A stretch of DNA of 64,000 bases. It comes from Hyphomicrobium album (GTDB lineage Bacteria > Pseudomonadota > Alphaproteobacteria > Rhizobiales > Hyphomicrobiaceae). This document shows positions 1 through 8,505 of the stretch, in pieces. Location: NCBI RefSeq assembly GCF_009708035.1, contig NZ_WMBQ01000002.1, positions 868,001 through 932,000 of the forward strand, given 5' to 3'. The translations under genes and the position numbers were made by a program. Under the pieces are notes generated by a model. That model made no database searches and was not told the DNA's origin. It saw only the letters and a list, made by a program, of their open reading frames with translations. The first letter of the stretch is position 1, and each line of letters opens with the position of its first letter.

Positions 1-169
1 CGGTCGTGTCCGTCATGTAGCGGCCGCAGAAAACGCCAAGGCGCAGCATCTCCGCGGGCGTCAGATGGGGTTTGAACTCCGGATCGAAATCGCGCCCGAC
101 ACGAGCGACGCGCTCGTAGCGGTAGCCCTTCTGCATCCGGTCGTTGACGGTCACCCAGCGGCGCCCCAT
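1..169 (-). CDS. Conserved protein of unknown function (partial, C-terminus outside window)
   Basis: Only the first 56 codons are inside the window; the gene runs leftward off the edge. The ATG is at 167-169 and the protein opens MGRRWVTVNDRMQKGY, followed by a stretch containing FDPEFKPHLTPAEMLRLG. I recognise this opening as that of a family common in Rhizobiales with no assigned function. It is charged, has no signal peptide and looks cytoplasmic. It is divergent from the secreted peptide gene at 518. The full length and any domains cannot be judged. Confidence 0.7.
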   Translation of the reverse strand, partial: MGRRWVTVNDRMQKGYRYERVARVGRDFDPEFKPHLTPAEMLRLGVFCGRYMTDTT

Positions 170-517
170 ATCGCTTTCGCCTCCGCAATCTCCGCTGAGG
201 CTAGGCGCGAATGATCGACGGTCAATCGCGCGAAAGGCGAAGGCGGCGGCGCCGCAAGCGCGTCGCGCGCACCGTTTACCTGCGGCGTATGGTCGTCGGA
301 ACCATTTCCCGGCGTGAGAATATCGTTATCTGCGGGAGCTTTACAGCATCGCGGGTCTAAGGGTCCCCGTTTTGCCCGCCAATCGGCCTCCGAGGCCCCT
401 AGCATCTGACAAATTAGCTGGTTAGGGTGCGCCCGGCTCGACGACCGGGAGGCGAACTTTTTGTCCTTTTGATCCGTGAGTTTGGGCCTTGCGTTCATAA
501 AAGGGGAGAAGACCCAA
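170..517. other. Divergent intergenic region, no gene seen
   Basis: This stretch separates the leftward partial gene from the rightward small secreted peptide gene and must carry both promoters. I see no convincing sigma-70 hexamer pair, no long hairpin and no ORF with a plausible start on either strand. A GGAAC near 297 has its nearest CGTT 21 bases further on, too far for an EcfG promoter. Confidence 0.4.
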
Positions 518-700
518 ATGAAGACTCTGATGGCCCTCGCCGTGATGCTGAGCAGCCTTGCCGTGGTTGGCGTCGCCACCACCTCGCCGGCTGAAGCCCA
601 CTTCAAGAAGCGCCACCATCACGCCAAGTTCTACAAGGCGAAGAAGTGCCACAAGCACCGCCACTGGTTCCGTGCCCACCGCTGCCACAAGCACCGGTAA
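518..700 (+). CDS. Small secreted His/Lys/Cys-rich protein
   Basis: A 60-residue precursor starting at ATG 518, chosen because a purine-rich AAGGGGAG (501-508) sits upstream and the product then opens with a clean signal peptide (MKTLMALAVML...SPAEA, cleavage after AEA near residue 26). The mature peptide of about 34 residues is almost only His, Lys, Arg, Phe/Tyr and two Cys, with HHH and repeated CHKHR motifs. Such a composition could bind metal or polyanions, but that is inference; no family was recognised. It is monocistronic, followed by a strong terminator at 728-756. Confidence 0.75.
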   Translation: MKTLMALAVMLSSLAVVGVATTSPAEAHFKKRHHHAKFYKAKKCHKHRHWFRAHRCHKHR

Positions 701-727
701 GCTTCGGGTCACCAAGCACTACCGATA

Positions 728-756
728 GCGCGGCTCCCCCCGGAGCCGCGCTTTTT
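728..756 (+). terminator. Rho-independent terminator of the His-rich peptide gene
   Basis: A perfect 10-bp GC-rich stem (728-737 with 742-751), a CCCC loop and a run of five T (752-756) lie 28 bases after the stop codon. Confidence 0.9.
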
Positions 757-792
757 CTTTGCCTGCCGAGGGTTGCCGCGGCGATTGCTCTC

Positions 793-820
793 TTGCGGGG
801 GCGCGACAGTGTGACATAAC
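793..820 (+). promoter_or_regulatory. Possible sigma-70 promoter of dxs
   Basis: TTGCGG (793-798) and CATAAC (815-820) are 16 bases apart and end 29 bases before the GTG start of dxs. This is only a weak match to the alphaproteobacterial consensus; its position after the upstream terminator supports it. Confidence 0.3.
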
Positions 821-849
821 AAGTCCCTACCACAGCACGGGATGGCTCG

Positions 850-2772
850 GTGGACAGCGCTCCGAAGACGCCGCTTCTCGATCGCGTGAAGACGCCCGAG
901 GACCTGCGCAAACTCGAAGAATCCGAACTTCCGCAGCTCGCGGCCGAGCTACGCCAGGAGACGGTCGATGCCGTCTCGGTCACGGGCGGCCACCTCGGCG
1001 CCGGCCTCGGCGTGGTCGAACTCACGGTTGCTCTGCACTGGGTGTTCGATACCCCGCGCGACCGGCTGGTATGGGACGTCGGCCACCAGACCTATCCGCA
1101 CAAAATCATCACCGGGCGCCGCGACCGAATCCGCACGCTGCGTGCGCCGGGCGGCTTGTCCGGCTTCACGCGCCGCGTCGAGAGCGAGTACGACGCGTTC
1201 GGCGCCGCCCATTCCTCCACCTCGATCTCCGCCGGTCTCGGCATGGCGGTGGCGCGCGATCTCGACAAGCGCGACAACAATGTCGTGTGCGTGATCGGCG
1301 ACGGCGCGATGAGCGCCGGCATGGCGTATGAGGCGCTCAATAACGCCGGCGCCCGCGACGAGCGCCTGATCGTTGTGCTGAACGACAACGACATGTCGAT
1401 CGCGCCGCCGACGGGCGCGCTGAGCTCTTATCTCGCGCGCATCACCTCGAGCGGCACCTACCTCTATCTGCGCGACATCGCCAAGCAGCTCGCCAAGCAA
1501 TTGCCGAAGAGCTGGGAGCGCCGTGCGGCGCGCGTCGAGGAGTACACGCGACATCTCTGGCAGGGCGGCGCTTGGTTCGAGGAGCTGGGCTTCTACTACG
1601 TCGGCCCCATCGACGGGCACAACTTCGATCACTTGCTGCCCGTCCTCAAGAATGTGCGCGACGCGCGTCAGGGACCGATCCTCGTCCACGTCGTGACCAA
1701 GAAGGGCAAGGGCTACGCGCCCGCCGAGGCCTCCGACGACAAGTATCACGGCGTTTCGAAGTTCAACGTCGTCACCGGCGCGCAGGTCGTCGCCAAGCCG
1801 AAGGCGCCGACCTATACGCGCGTGTTCGCCGACGCGCTGATCGCCGAGGCCAAGAAGGACGACAAGATCGTCGCCATCACGGCGGCCATGCCCGACGGTA
1901 CGGGTCTCGACCGGTTCGCCAAGGCGTTCCCGGAGCGTACCTTCGACGTCGGCATCGCCGAGCAGCACGCGGTGACGTTCGCGGCGGGCCTGGCGACCGA
2001 GGGCATAAAGCCGTTCGCCGCCATCTATTCCACGTTCCTGCAGCGCGCCTACGACCAGGTCGTGCACGATGTGGCGATCCAGCGCCTGCCGGTGCGCTTC
2101 GCCATCGACCGCGCCGGTTTGGTCGGCGCCGACGGCCCGACGCACGCTGGCTCATTCGACTTGGCCTACCTGTCTTGTCTGCCGGGGTTCGTCGTCATGG
2201 CCGCCGCCGACGAGGCGGAGCTGGTGCACATGGTCGCCACCGCCGCGGCGATCGACGATCGCCCGTCCGCCTTCCGCTATCCGCGCGGCGAGGGCTTTGG
2301 CGTACCGCTGCCCGCCGAGGGCATCCCGCTCGAGATCGGCAAGGGCCGTATCCTGCGCGAAGGTTCGGCCGTCGCGCTCTTGTCGCTTGGAACGCGCGCC
2401 TACGAATGCCTCAAGGCCGCCGACCAGCTGGCTGCGTTCGGTCTGTCGGCGACGGTAGCCGACGCGCGCTTCGCCAAGCCTCTCGACGAAGACCTGATCC
2501 GCCGTCTCGCCCAGAACCACGAGGTTCTGGTGACGGTGGAGGAAGGCTCCATCGGCGGCTTCGGCAGCCACGTGCTGCAGTACCTCGCTGAGAGCGGCCT
2601 GCTCGACCGCGGGCTGAAGGTGCGCAGCATGGTGCTGCCCGACACGTTCATCGACCACGGCAAGCCCGAGGTCATGTACGAGCTGGCAGGCTTGAGCGCG
2701 CAAGGCATCGTAACCACCGTGCTCGCCGCCCTCGGCCGCGAGACGCTCGGCGACGCCGCCAGCCGCGCTTAG
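850..2772 (+). CDS. dxs: 1-deoxy-D-xylulose-5-phosphate synthase
   Basis: This 640-residue enzyme makes 1-deoxy-xylulose 5-phosphate from pyruvate and glyceraldehyde 3-phosphate, the first step of the MEP isoprenoid pathway and a precursor source for thiamine and pyridoxal. The thiamine-diphosphate motif GDGAMSAGM begins at residue 150, followed by the ENN-like Asn pair; [11 protein letters not shown] lies near residue 44 and the GPTHAG histidine in the second transketolase-like domain. Length is normal. The start is a GTG at 850; the nearby ATG at 842 is in another frame. In relatives dxs is usually next to tlyA; here three other genes intervene. Confidence 0.97.
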   Translation: MDSAPKTPLLDRVKTPEDLRKLEESELPQLAAELRQETVDAVSVTGGHLGAGLGVVELTVALHWVFDTPRDRLVWDVGHQTYPHKIITGRRDRIRTLRAPGGLSGFTRRVESEYDAFGAAHSSTSISAGLGMAVARDLDKRDNNVVCVIGDGAMSAGMAYEALNNAGARDERLIVVLNDNDMSIAPPTGALSSYLARITSSGTYLYLRDIAKQLAKQLPKSWERRAARVEEYTRHLWQGGAWFEELGFYYVGPIDGHNFDHLLPVLKNVRDARQGPILVHVVTKKGKGYAPAEASDDKYHGVSKFNVVTGAQVVAKPKAPTYTRVFADALIAEAKKDDKIVAITAAMPDGTGLDRFAKAFPERTFDVGIAEQHAVTFAAGLATEGIKPFAAIYSTFLQRAYDQVVHDVAIQRLPVRFAIDRAGLVGADGPTHAGSFDLAYLSCLPGFVVMAAADEAELVHMVATAAAIDDRPSAFRYPRGEGFGVPLPAEGIPLEIGKGRILREGSAVALLSLGTRAYECLKAADQLAAFGLSATVADARFAKPLDEDLIRRLAQNHEVLVTVEEGSIGGFGSHVLQYLAESGLLDRGLKVRSMVLPDTFIDHGKPEVMYELAGLSAQGIVTTVLAALGRETLGDAASRA

Positions 2773-2805
2773 CGAGCAGCACGCCCTTGCGCCGATTGAG
2801 TGCGT

Positions 2806-2840
2806 GAAATCTCCTGCAACCTTTGGTTGTAGGAGATTTT
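2806..2840 (+). promoter_or_regulatory. Hairpin enclosing the Shine-Dalgarno of the next gene
   Basis: Bases 2807-2820 pair with 2826-2839 across a five-base loop: 13 Watson-Crick pairs plus one G-T, extended by one further G-T (2806/2840). The right arm contains the AGGAG (2831-2835) that serves the ATG at 2843. It may act as the dxs terminator (TTTT at 2837-2840), as a translational switch, or both. Confidence 0.7.
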
Positions 2841-2842
2841 CA

Positions 2843-3127
2843 ATGCGCGTGTTTTTAGCGAGCTTGCTTTTGTCAGTTCCCGGATTGGTGCAGGCCCAAG
2901 TCAATTGCGGGGCTGCACCCAATCCGCAGGCTCGAGCTCACTGCTATCAGCAGATGGAACAGATCTATCGGCAGCAACAGCAGTTCCATGAGAACGAAGC
3001 GCGGCGCCAGTATCAGCTCCACGAGGATACGGGGCGAGTGCTGAGAAGGGCGCCGGGGGGCCAATACTTTGCTCCGGCGTGGAATGCCCCGCGCTACTAC
3101 TACGACCGCCGGTACGGTCAGCCCTAG
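2843..3127 (+). CDS. Small secreted Gln/Tyr-rich protein
   Basis: A 94-residue precursor starting at ATG 2843, seven bases after AGGAG; an upstream in-frame extension is rejected because the signal peptide (MRVFLASLLLSVPGLVQAQ) begins here. The mature part has two Cys, a Gln-rich helical stretch (QQMEQIYRQQQQFHENEARR) and a Tyr/Arg-rich tail with YYYDRRYG. No family was recognised. It lies 70 bases after dxs in the same direction, but the hairpin at 2806-2840 may make its expression separate. Confidence 0.7.
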   Translation: MRVFLASLLLSVPGLVQAQVNCGAAPNPQARAHCYQQMEQIYRQQQQFHENEARRQYQLHEDTGRVLRRAPGGQYFAPAWNAPRYYYDRRYGQP

Positions 3128-3154
3128 GATAACGGGGGGGCCCCACGCCGGATT

Positions 3155-3880
3155 TCAGATCGTGAGCTTGCCGGCCTTGGCGGCGGCGTAGCGCTCGCCG
3201 ATCGCCTTCCAGTTCACTACGTCCCACCACGCCTTGAGATATTCCGGCCGGCGGTTCTGGTACTTCAGGTAATAGGCGTGCTCCCACACGTCGTTGCCGA
3301 AGAGAACGCGTCCGCCCTCCATCACCGGCGTGTCCTGATTGGGCTTGGAAACGAGCGCGAGCTTGCCCTCCGGCGTGACCGAGACGAACACCCAGCCCGA
3401 GCCGAACACCTTCTCGCCCTTGGAGTTGAACGCCTGCTTCAGCTTGTCGAGGCCGCCGAGGTCGGAATCGATCGCCGCCTTGAGGTCGCCATCCGGCGCG
3501 CCGCCGCCGTTGCCCATGATCTGCCAGAACATCGAATGGTTGGCGTGACCGCCGCCGTTGTTGCGCACGGCGGTGCGGATGTCCTCGGGCAGCTCCGGCA
3601 GCTTGGCGAGGATCTCTTCAATCGGCATCGCCGCGACCTTGGAATGGTCTTTCACCGCCTCGTTGAGCTTCTTCACGTACGCGGCGTGATGCTTGTCGTG
3701 GTGAAGTTCCATGGTCTGCGCGTCGATCGATGGCTCGAGCGCCGCGAAGTCGTAGGGCAGCGGCGGCAACTTGAACGGGCCGGCCTCCTCCGCTGACCAG
3801 ACGACCCTCGGGTTCACGGTCGCCGCGAGCGCCGCGGCGGCGGCGCCTTTGAGCAAGGTGCGGCGTTCGATCGACGGCAT
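3155..3880 (-). CDS. Tat-exported superoxide dismutase, Mn/Fe family
   Basis: A 241-residue protein that converts superoxide to oxygen and peroxide. The start at 3880 follows GGAGAGG and yields a twin-arginine leader (IERRTLLKGAAAAALAATV), so the enzyme should fold in the cytoplasm and act in the periplasm. Metal ligands are visible: His in ELHHDKHH, His in GGGHANHSMFW, and the Asp and His of DVWEHAYYLKYQN. The Gln in PNQDTP suggests the Mn-type or a cambialistic enzyme. It is longer than cytoplasmic SodB because of the leader. It lies leftward between dxs and tlyA. Confidence 0.93.
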   Translation of the reverse strand: MPSIERRTLLKGAAAAALAATVNPRVVWSAEEAGPFKLPPLPYDFAALEPSIDAQTMELHHDKHHAAYVKKLNEAVKDHSKVAAMPIEEILAKLPELPEDIRTAVRNNGGGHANHSMFWQIMGNGGGAPDGDLKAAIDSDLGGLDKLKQAFNSKGEKVFGSGWVFVSVTPEGKLALVSKPNQDTPVMEGGRVLFGNDVWEHAYYLKYQNRRPEYLKAWWDVVNWKAIGERYAAAKAGKLTI

Positions 3881-3953
3881 TGGGCCTCTCCTCGATGGCG
3901 GCGGCCGGGCGCGGCGCGCCCGCACGGAAAAGATGCGGCCCTGCCAATGCAAA

Positions 3954-3981
3954 CGGCCGCGGACGATTAAGTCCGCGGCCG
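3954..3981 (-). terminator. Hairpin terminator of the DUF4399 lipoprotein gene
   Basis: A perfect 11-bp GC-rich stem (3954-3964 with 3971-3981) with a six-base loop lies 29 bases past the stop at 4011. Read leftward it is followed by only three T, so it is strong in stem but weak in T-tract. Confidence 0.65.
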
Positions 3982-4010
3982 CGCGTTGGTTCCCTGCTTG
4001 TCGGGCTTGG

Positions 4011-4484
4011 TTACTCGACAGTAATGGTGATCACGTCGGACTGCACCGGCGGCTCGTGCGGGATGTGGTTCTTGTCGGCGAATACGTCCTGCAGGGTGTG
4101 CTTGCCGGGCGAAAGCTCGATTGTGCCCTCGGTCTGCGCTTTGCCGTAGTGGATGTGCTGCGCGTCGGCCGGGATAGGCGCGTTGTAATCCTCGATCTTG
4201 GTGTCGATCAGCAGGTGGTGGTGTCCGCTGTCGGGCTCGTCGGTCCCGGCGGGCACGAGCTTCATGCCTTCGACGCCGAACTGTACGGTTATCGGGTTCT
4301 TGACCGTGGCCCCGTCCTTGGGCTCGACGATCCATACCTTGGCGCCCGGCGGGGAGGGCGAGCGGCCGCTTGCGTCGGCCGCTGGGGCGCCTTCCTTGTG
4401 CACGTGGTCGTTCGAGGGCGTGCTGCTGTCCCCGCAGGCGGCAAGCGACAGGACCATCAAGGTGGCGACGAAGGCGCGGCGCAT
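4011..4484 (-). CDS. DUF4399 domain lipoprotein
   Basis: A 157-residue precursor; the start at 4484 has GGAGA upstream. The leader ends in a lipobox, VLSLAAC, giving lipidation at Cys17. The rest matches the DUF4399 pattern: an N-terminal KVWIVEPKDGATVKNP strand, GHHHLLID, HIHYGKAQTEG and a final VITITVE strand, an Ig-like fold. DUF4399 proteins have no proven function; the His clusters could suggest metal binding. It faces tlyA divergently. Confidence 0.85.
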   Translation of the reverse strand: MRRAFVATLMVLSLAACGDSSTPSNDHVHKEGAPAADASGRSPSPPGAKVWIVEPKDGATVKNPITVQFGVEGMKLVPAGTDEPDSGHHHLLIDTKIEDYNAPIPADAQHIHYGKAQTEGTIELSPGKHTLQDVFADKNHIPHEPPVQSDVITITVE

Positions 4485-4554
4485 GTATGTCTCCGGTGAA
4501 ATTGCTGACCAAACGGTTGCACGCTGGCCGTGACGATATAGTAAATCTGAGACC

Positions 4555-5292
4555 ATGCGAATGCGATTGGATGTTGCCCTCGTCGAGCGTGGCCTGGCGC
4601 CGACGCGCTCGCGCGCCCGCGATCTCATTCGATCGGGGTTGGTGCGCGTGGGGGCCGATGTGTGCACCAAGGCGGGTGCCGAGATCGCGCCGACGGCTGA
4701 CCTCAGCCTCGACGGTGATGTGGCGCGCGCGGTCTCGCGCGGCGCACAGAAGCTTGCCGCCGCACTCGACGCTTTCGCTTTTGATCCCGAGGGTTGCGTA
4801 GCGCTCGACGTGGGCGCCTCGACCGGCGGATTCACCCAGGTGCTGCTCGAGCGAGGCGCGCGCAAGGTCTATGCGGTCGACGTCGGCCACGGGCAATTGC
4901 ACGCGAGCCTAGCTGCCGATCCGCGCGTCGTGTCGCTGGAAGGCTTCGACGCGCGGAAACTCACGCGCAACGTCGTCGCCGAGCCGGTTGATGTCATCAC
5001 CGCCGACGTGAGTTTCATCTCGCTTGCCAAGGCGCTGGGTCCAGCGCTGGAGTTCGCCGCCGCCGGCTGCCTGCTCGTCGCGCTCGTGAAACCGCAGTTC
5101 GAGGTCGGGCCAGACCGGGTCGGCAAGGGCGGCATCGTCCGCGACGAGGCGGCGCGTGCGGACGCGCTGCAAGCGGTCGGCGCGTGGATCGCCGCGCAGC
5201 CGGGCTGGCGCCTCGGCGGTTCGATCGAGTCGCCCATCAAAGGCGGCTCCGGCAACGTCGAATATCTCATCGGTGCGCGCCGCGATGGGTGA
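4555..5292 (+). CDS. tlyA: TlyA family rRNA 2'-O-methyltransferase / hemolysin A
   Basis: A 245-residue cytoplasmic protein with an N-terminal S4 RNA-binding domain (residues 1-60, RLDVALVERGLAPTRSRA) and an FtsJ-type methyltransferase domain. The SAM motif LDVGASTGGF is near residue 83, and the K-D-K-E catalytic pattern is visible as RGAQKL, ITADVSF, LVKPQFE and GNVEYL. TlyA methylates ribose in 16S and/or 23S rRNA; which one here is not shown. An in-frame ATG six bases downstream (4561) is an equally possible start. The next gene overlaps it by eight bases. Confidence 0.93.
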   Translation: MRMRLDVALVERGLAPTRSRARDLIRSGLVRVGADVCTKAGAEIAPTADLSLDGDVARAVSRGAQKLAAALDAFAFDPEGCVALDVGASTGGFTQVLLERGARKVYAVDVGHGQLHASLAADPRVVSLEGFDARKLTRNVVAEPVDVITADVSFISLAKALGPALEFAAAGCLLVALVKPQFEVGPDRVGKGGIVRDEAARADALQAVGAWIAAQPGWRLGGSIESPIKGGSGNVEYLIGARRDG

Positions 5293-6523
5293 CACGCAGG
5301 CCCTAGATATAGCGCGCCTCGGCGCACAGGGTGACGGCGTCGCCGATACGCCCTCCGGTCCCGTGTTCGTGCCGTATGCGCTTTCCGGCGAGCGCGTGCA
5401 GGCGGACGTGCACGGCGAGCGGGCGCGGCTCATCGCCGTGATGACGCCGAGCCCCGACCGCATCGCGCCGGTGTGCCGGCACTTCACCCATTGCGGCGGC
5501 TGCGCCGTGCAGCACTTGCGCTCGCATGCCTATCTCGCCTGGAAGCGCGAGATGGTCATTGCGGCGTTTGCGTCGCGTGGCATCGACGCGCCGGTGGCAC
5601 CCGTGGCGAGCGTTGGCCTTGGCGCGCGGCGGCGCGCTGCGTTCTCGGCGCGGCGCACCGGGCGTAGCGTCGTGCTCGGCTTCCACGAGGCGAAAGGCGT
5701 CGAGATCGTCGACCTGCAAGAGTGTCCGGTGACCGCGTCGGCTATCGTGCGCGTGCTGCCCGGTCTGCGCCGTCTCGTCGAGCCGCTGATGTCGCGCCGG
5801 GCGCCGGGACGCGTTATCGTCACGCTGGCAGCCAATGGTCTCGACGTCGCGGTGGAGGACGTGCCGGGTGACCCGCCGCCCGACGTGCGCGAGTTCCTGG
5901 CGCGCGAGGCGACGGCGCTCGGTCTTGCCCGCCTGACGCTGGCGGGCGACACGCTTTATCAGGCGACGGTGCCGGCCGTGCGCTTCGGCACCGCCAACGT
6001 GGTGCTGCCGGCACGTTCGTTTCTGCAGGCAGCACCCGTGGCGGAAGCGGAGATGGTGCGGCTCGTCACGCAGGCGGTGGTGGGTGCGAAACGCGTCGCC
6101 GACCTGTTCTGCGGCATGGGGACGTTTACGTTTCCGCTGGCGCAGAGTGCCTCCGTGCTTGCCGTTGACGGCGACAAGCAGGCGATCGCGGCGCTGCAAA
6201 ACGCGGCGAAGCGCACGCCGGGCCTGAAGCCCATCGAGGTGAAGGTGCGCGACCTTTTCCGCGAGCCGCTGTCGGCGCGCGAGCTGCAGGGCTTCGACGC
6301 CGCCGTGTTCGATCCGCCGCGTGCCGGTGCGGCGACGCAGGCGCAATCGCTGGTCGATTCTCCGATCAATGTGGTGGTGGCGGTGTCGTGCAATCCGGCG
6401 ACGCTGGCACGCGACGCGCGCATCCTCATCGACGGCGGCTTCAAGCTCGAGCGCGTCACGCCGATCGACCAGTTCCTCTACTCGGCGCACGTCGAGGCGG
6501 TGGCCATCCTCCGCCGCGCGTAG
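5285..6523 (+). CDS. Class I SAM-dependent 23S rRNA methyltransferase, RlmD/RumA type
   Basis: A 412-residue 23S rRNA (uracil-5) methyltransferase-type enzyme. The first 57 residues resemble a TRAM domain. An iron-sulfur ligand set follows: Cys64, Cys70 and Cys73 (CRHFTHCGGC) with a fourth Cys in LQECPV. The SAM motif is VADLFCGMGTF and the nucleophile Cys lies in VSCNPATLARD. The ATG at 5285 overlaps tlyA by eight bases, indicating translational coupling. Exact target base is not predictable. Confidence 0.92.
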   Translation: MGDTQALDIARLGAQGDGVADTPSGPVFVPYALSGERVQADVHGERARLIAVMTPSPDRIAPVCRHFTHCGGCAVQHLRSHAYLAWKREMVIAAFASRGIDAPVAPVASVGLGARRRAAFSARRTGRSVVLGFHEAKGVEIVDLQECPVTASAIVRVLPGLRRLVEPLMSRRAPGRVIVTLAANGLDVAVEDVPGDPPPDVREFLAREATALGLARLTLAGDTLYQATVPAVRFGTANVVLPARSFLQAAPVAEAEMVRLVTQAVVGAKRVADLFCGMGTFTFPLAQSASVLAVDGDKQAIAALQNAAKRTPGLKPIEVKVRDLFREPLSARELQGFDAAVFDPPRAGAATQAQSLVDSPINVVVAVSCNPATLARDARILIDGGFKLERVTPIDQFLYSAHVEAVAILRRA

Positions 6524-6634
6524 TCGGCAAATCTTGCCGAGCATTCTCTACAATTGGATGCACCACGTTCACCGGGCGCTTAGCCGCGCACGCTATAAGC
6601 GATCTCACATCGTCCAAAGCGTCGGAGTTGCATC

Positions 6635-7729
6635 ATGGCTCGAGTAAAGCTGATTGGCGGCGCACTGGCCGCCACCGTGTTGAGCGTTGTCGCAGCGCCG
6701 TCGATCGAGGCGTGTACGCGCGCCGTTTATCTTGGCTCCGACGGCCTCGTCATCACCGGGCGCAACATGGACTGGGTCGAGGACATGCGATCCAACCTGT
6801 GGGTGTTCCCGCGCGGCATGCAGCGCGACGGCGCGGCCGGTCCCCAGTCGGTGAAGTGGACGTCGAAATATGGCAGCGCCACCATCGCCAGCTACGACGC
6901 GGCAACGGGCGACGGTATGAACGAGAAGGGTCTCGTGGCCAACCTGCTGTATCTCGCGGGCACGGATTTTGGCAAGCCCGACGGCAGCAAGCCAACACTG
7001 TCCGTCACGTCCTGGGCGCAGTACGTTCTCGACAACTACGCGACCGTCGCCGAGGCGGTCGAGGTCCTGGGCAAGGATCCGTTTGCCATGGTCGCGCCGA
7101 CCCTGCCGAACGGTTTTCCCGCAAACCTACATTTGTCGATCTCGGATGCGAGCGGCGACTCGGCCATCTTCGAGTACAACGTCGGCAAGCTCTCCGTCTA
7201 TCACGGCAAGCAGTATCAGGTGATGACCAACGAACCGCCGATGGATCAGCAGGCCGCCCTCAACGCCTACTGGAAGACGATCGGTGGCCAGACGTTCCTC
7301 CCCGGCACCATCAAGCCGGAGGATCGCTTCGTGCGCGCCAGCTACTTCATCAATGCCGTGCCGAAGACGGCCGAGAAGGAGATCGTGACGGCCGTGCCGG
7401 GCGGCAGCTACGCCAACCAGGCGGTGGCCAGCGTCATGAGCGTCATGCGCACGACCAGCACGCCCTATGGCATGCACATCGAAGGTGAGCCCAACAACTC
7501 CTCGACCTTGTGGCGCACGGTCTCCGACCAGAAGGATCTCGTGTATTTCTTCGACAGCGCCACGAGCCCCAACGCGTTCTGGGTGGATTTCGCCGACCTC
7601 GACTTCAAGGAGGGTGCGCCGGTGAAGAAGCTCACCATGGAGGGCGGCAAGGTGTACGCCGGCAACGTGGCCAAGAGCCTCGAGCCAGCAAAGCCCTACC
7701 AGTTCATGCAGGCGACGCCCTCGTCCTGA
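6635..7729 (+). CDS. Choloylglycine hydrolase-type (linear amide C-N) Ntn hydrolase, exported
   Basis: A 364-residue precursor with a signal peptide ending in SIEA; the next residue, Cys27, would become the N-terminal nucleophile typical of the family. Arg43 and Asp46 in GRNMDW align with Arg18 and Asp21 of conjugated bile-salt hydrolase. The family cleaves amide bonds of bile salts, penicillin V or acyl-homoserine lactones; in a likely environmental bacterium the substrate is probably not bile, but this is inference. Monocistronic, with a strong terminator at 7747-7779. Confidence 0.9.
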   Translation: MARVKLIGGALAATVLSVVAAPSIEACTRAVYLGSDGLVITGRNMDWVEDMRSNLWVFPRGMQRDGAAGPQSVKWTSKYGSATIASYDAATGDGMNEKGLVANLLYLAGTDFGKPDGSKPTLSVTSWAQYVLDNYATVAEAVEVLGKDPFAMVAPTLPNGFPANLHLSISDASGDSAIFEYNVGKLSVYHGKQYQVMTNEPPMDQQAALNAYWKTIGGQTFLPGTIKPEDRFVRASYFINAVPKTAEKEIVTAVPGGSYANQAVASVMSVMRTTSTPYGMHIEGEPNNSSTLWRTVSDQKDLVYFFDSATSPNAFWVDFADLDFKEGAPVKKLTMEGGKVYAGNVAKSLEPAKPYQFMQATPSS

Positions 7730-7746
7730 ATCGGCTGATATGAGCG

Positions 7747-7779
7747 ATCATCCCGGGCATCCTCCCGGGATGATTTTTT
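7747..7779 (+). terminator. Rho-independent terminator after the Ntn hydrolase gene
   Basis: A perfect 11-bp stem (7747-7757 with 7764-7774), six-base loop and six T (7774-7779). It abuts the stop codon of the convergent sir2 gene. Confidence 0.93.
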
Positions 7780-8490
7780 CTAGGCACTCGCGCTCAAGAT
7801 CCGGTCGACGAAGGCCGGTACGATTTGCGTCGCGGGACCGTGGATCGCCTCGTCGAAGAGATGCGCGCCTTCCGACGGCTCGAGGTTCAGCTCCACCGTA
7901 CGCGCACCGGCTTCGCGCGTCGCCGCGACGAAGCCCGCCGCCGGATAGACGTTGCCGCTGGTGCCAATGGAAATGAACAGGTCGGCACCGATCAGCGCTT
8001 CATAGATGCGTTCCATCTCGTAGGGCATCTCGCCGAACCAGACGACATCGGGGCGCATGCCGCCCTTCTTGGCGCAGCTGGGGCAGGCGGTCTTCAGGTC
8101 GAGATCGTCGCTCCACACGTTGCGCTCGCCACACAGCGCACACAGCGCCTTCAACAGCTCGCCATGCATGTGGATGGGGTTCTTCGAGCCCGCCGCCTCA
8201 TGCAGCGCATCGATGTTCTGGGTGACGACGGTGACGCTGCCCGCATGCTCACGCTCGAGCTTGGCCAGCGCGAAGTGCGCCGCGTTCGGCTTGACGCCGG
8301 CGTGCCCCCGCCGCCGGTCGTTGTAGAACTGGTGCACGAGAACCGGGTTGCGGCGGAAGGCGTCCGGCGTCGCCACATCCTCGATGTCAAACCTCGACCA
8401 GATGCCGCCTTTGTCCCTGAACGTAGCGATGCCGGACTCGGCGGAGAGCCCGGCACCAGTCAGAACGACGATGTTGCGATACGTCGGCAT
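7780..8490 (-). CDS. cobB: Sir2-family NAD-dependent protein deacylase
   Basis: A 236-residue cytoplasmic sirtuin that removes acetyl or other acyl groups from lysine using NAD. Visible motifs: GAGLSAESGIATFRD (NAD binding), TQNID, the catalytic His in IHMHGEL, and a zinc-binding set CALC...CPSC. SIGTSGNVYPAAGF and LNLEPS complete the Rossmann part. It starts 15 bases after the stop of gap and is probably co-transcribed with it. Confidence 0.93.
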   Translation of the reverse strand: MPTYRNIVVLTGAGLSAESGIATFRDKGGIWSRFDIEDVATPDAFRRNPVLVHQFYNDRRRGHAGVKPNAAHFALAKLEREHAGSVTVVTQNIDALHEAAGSKNPIHMHGELLKALCALCGERNVWSDDLDLKTACPSCAKKGGMRPDVVWFGEMPYEMERIYEALIGADLFISIGTSGNVYPAAGFVAATREAGARTVELNLEPSEGAHLFDEAIHGPATQIVPAFVDRILSASA

Positions 8491-8505
8491 CGCACCGCTG
8501 TTGTT

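Noticed and set aside
949-2145. A 398-codon minus-strand frame inside dxs
   Set aside because: dxs carries all thiamine-diphosphate motifs on the plus strand.
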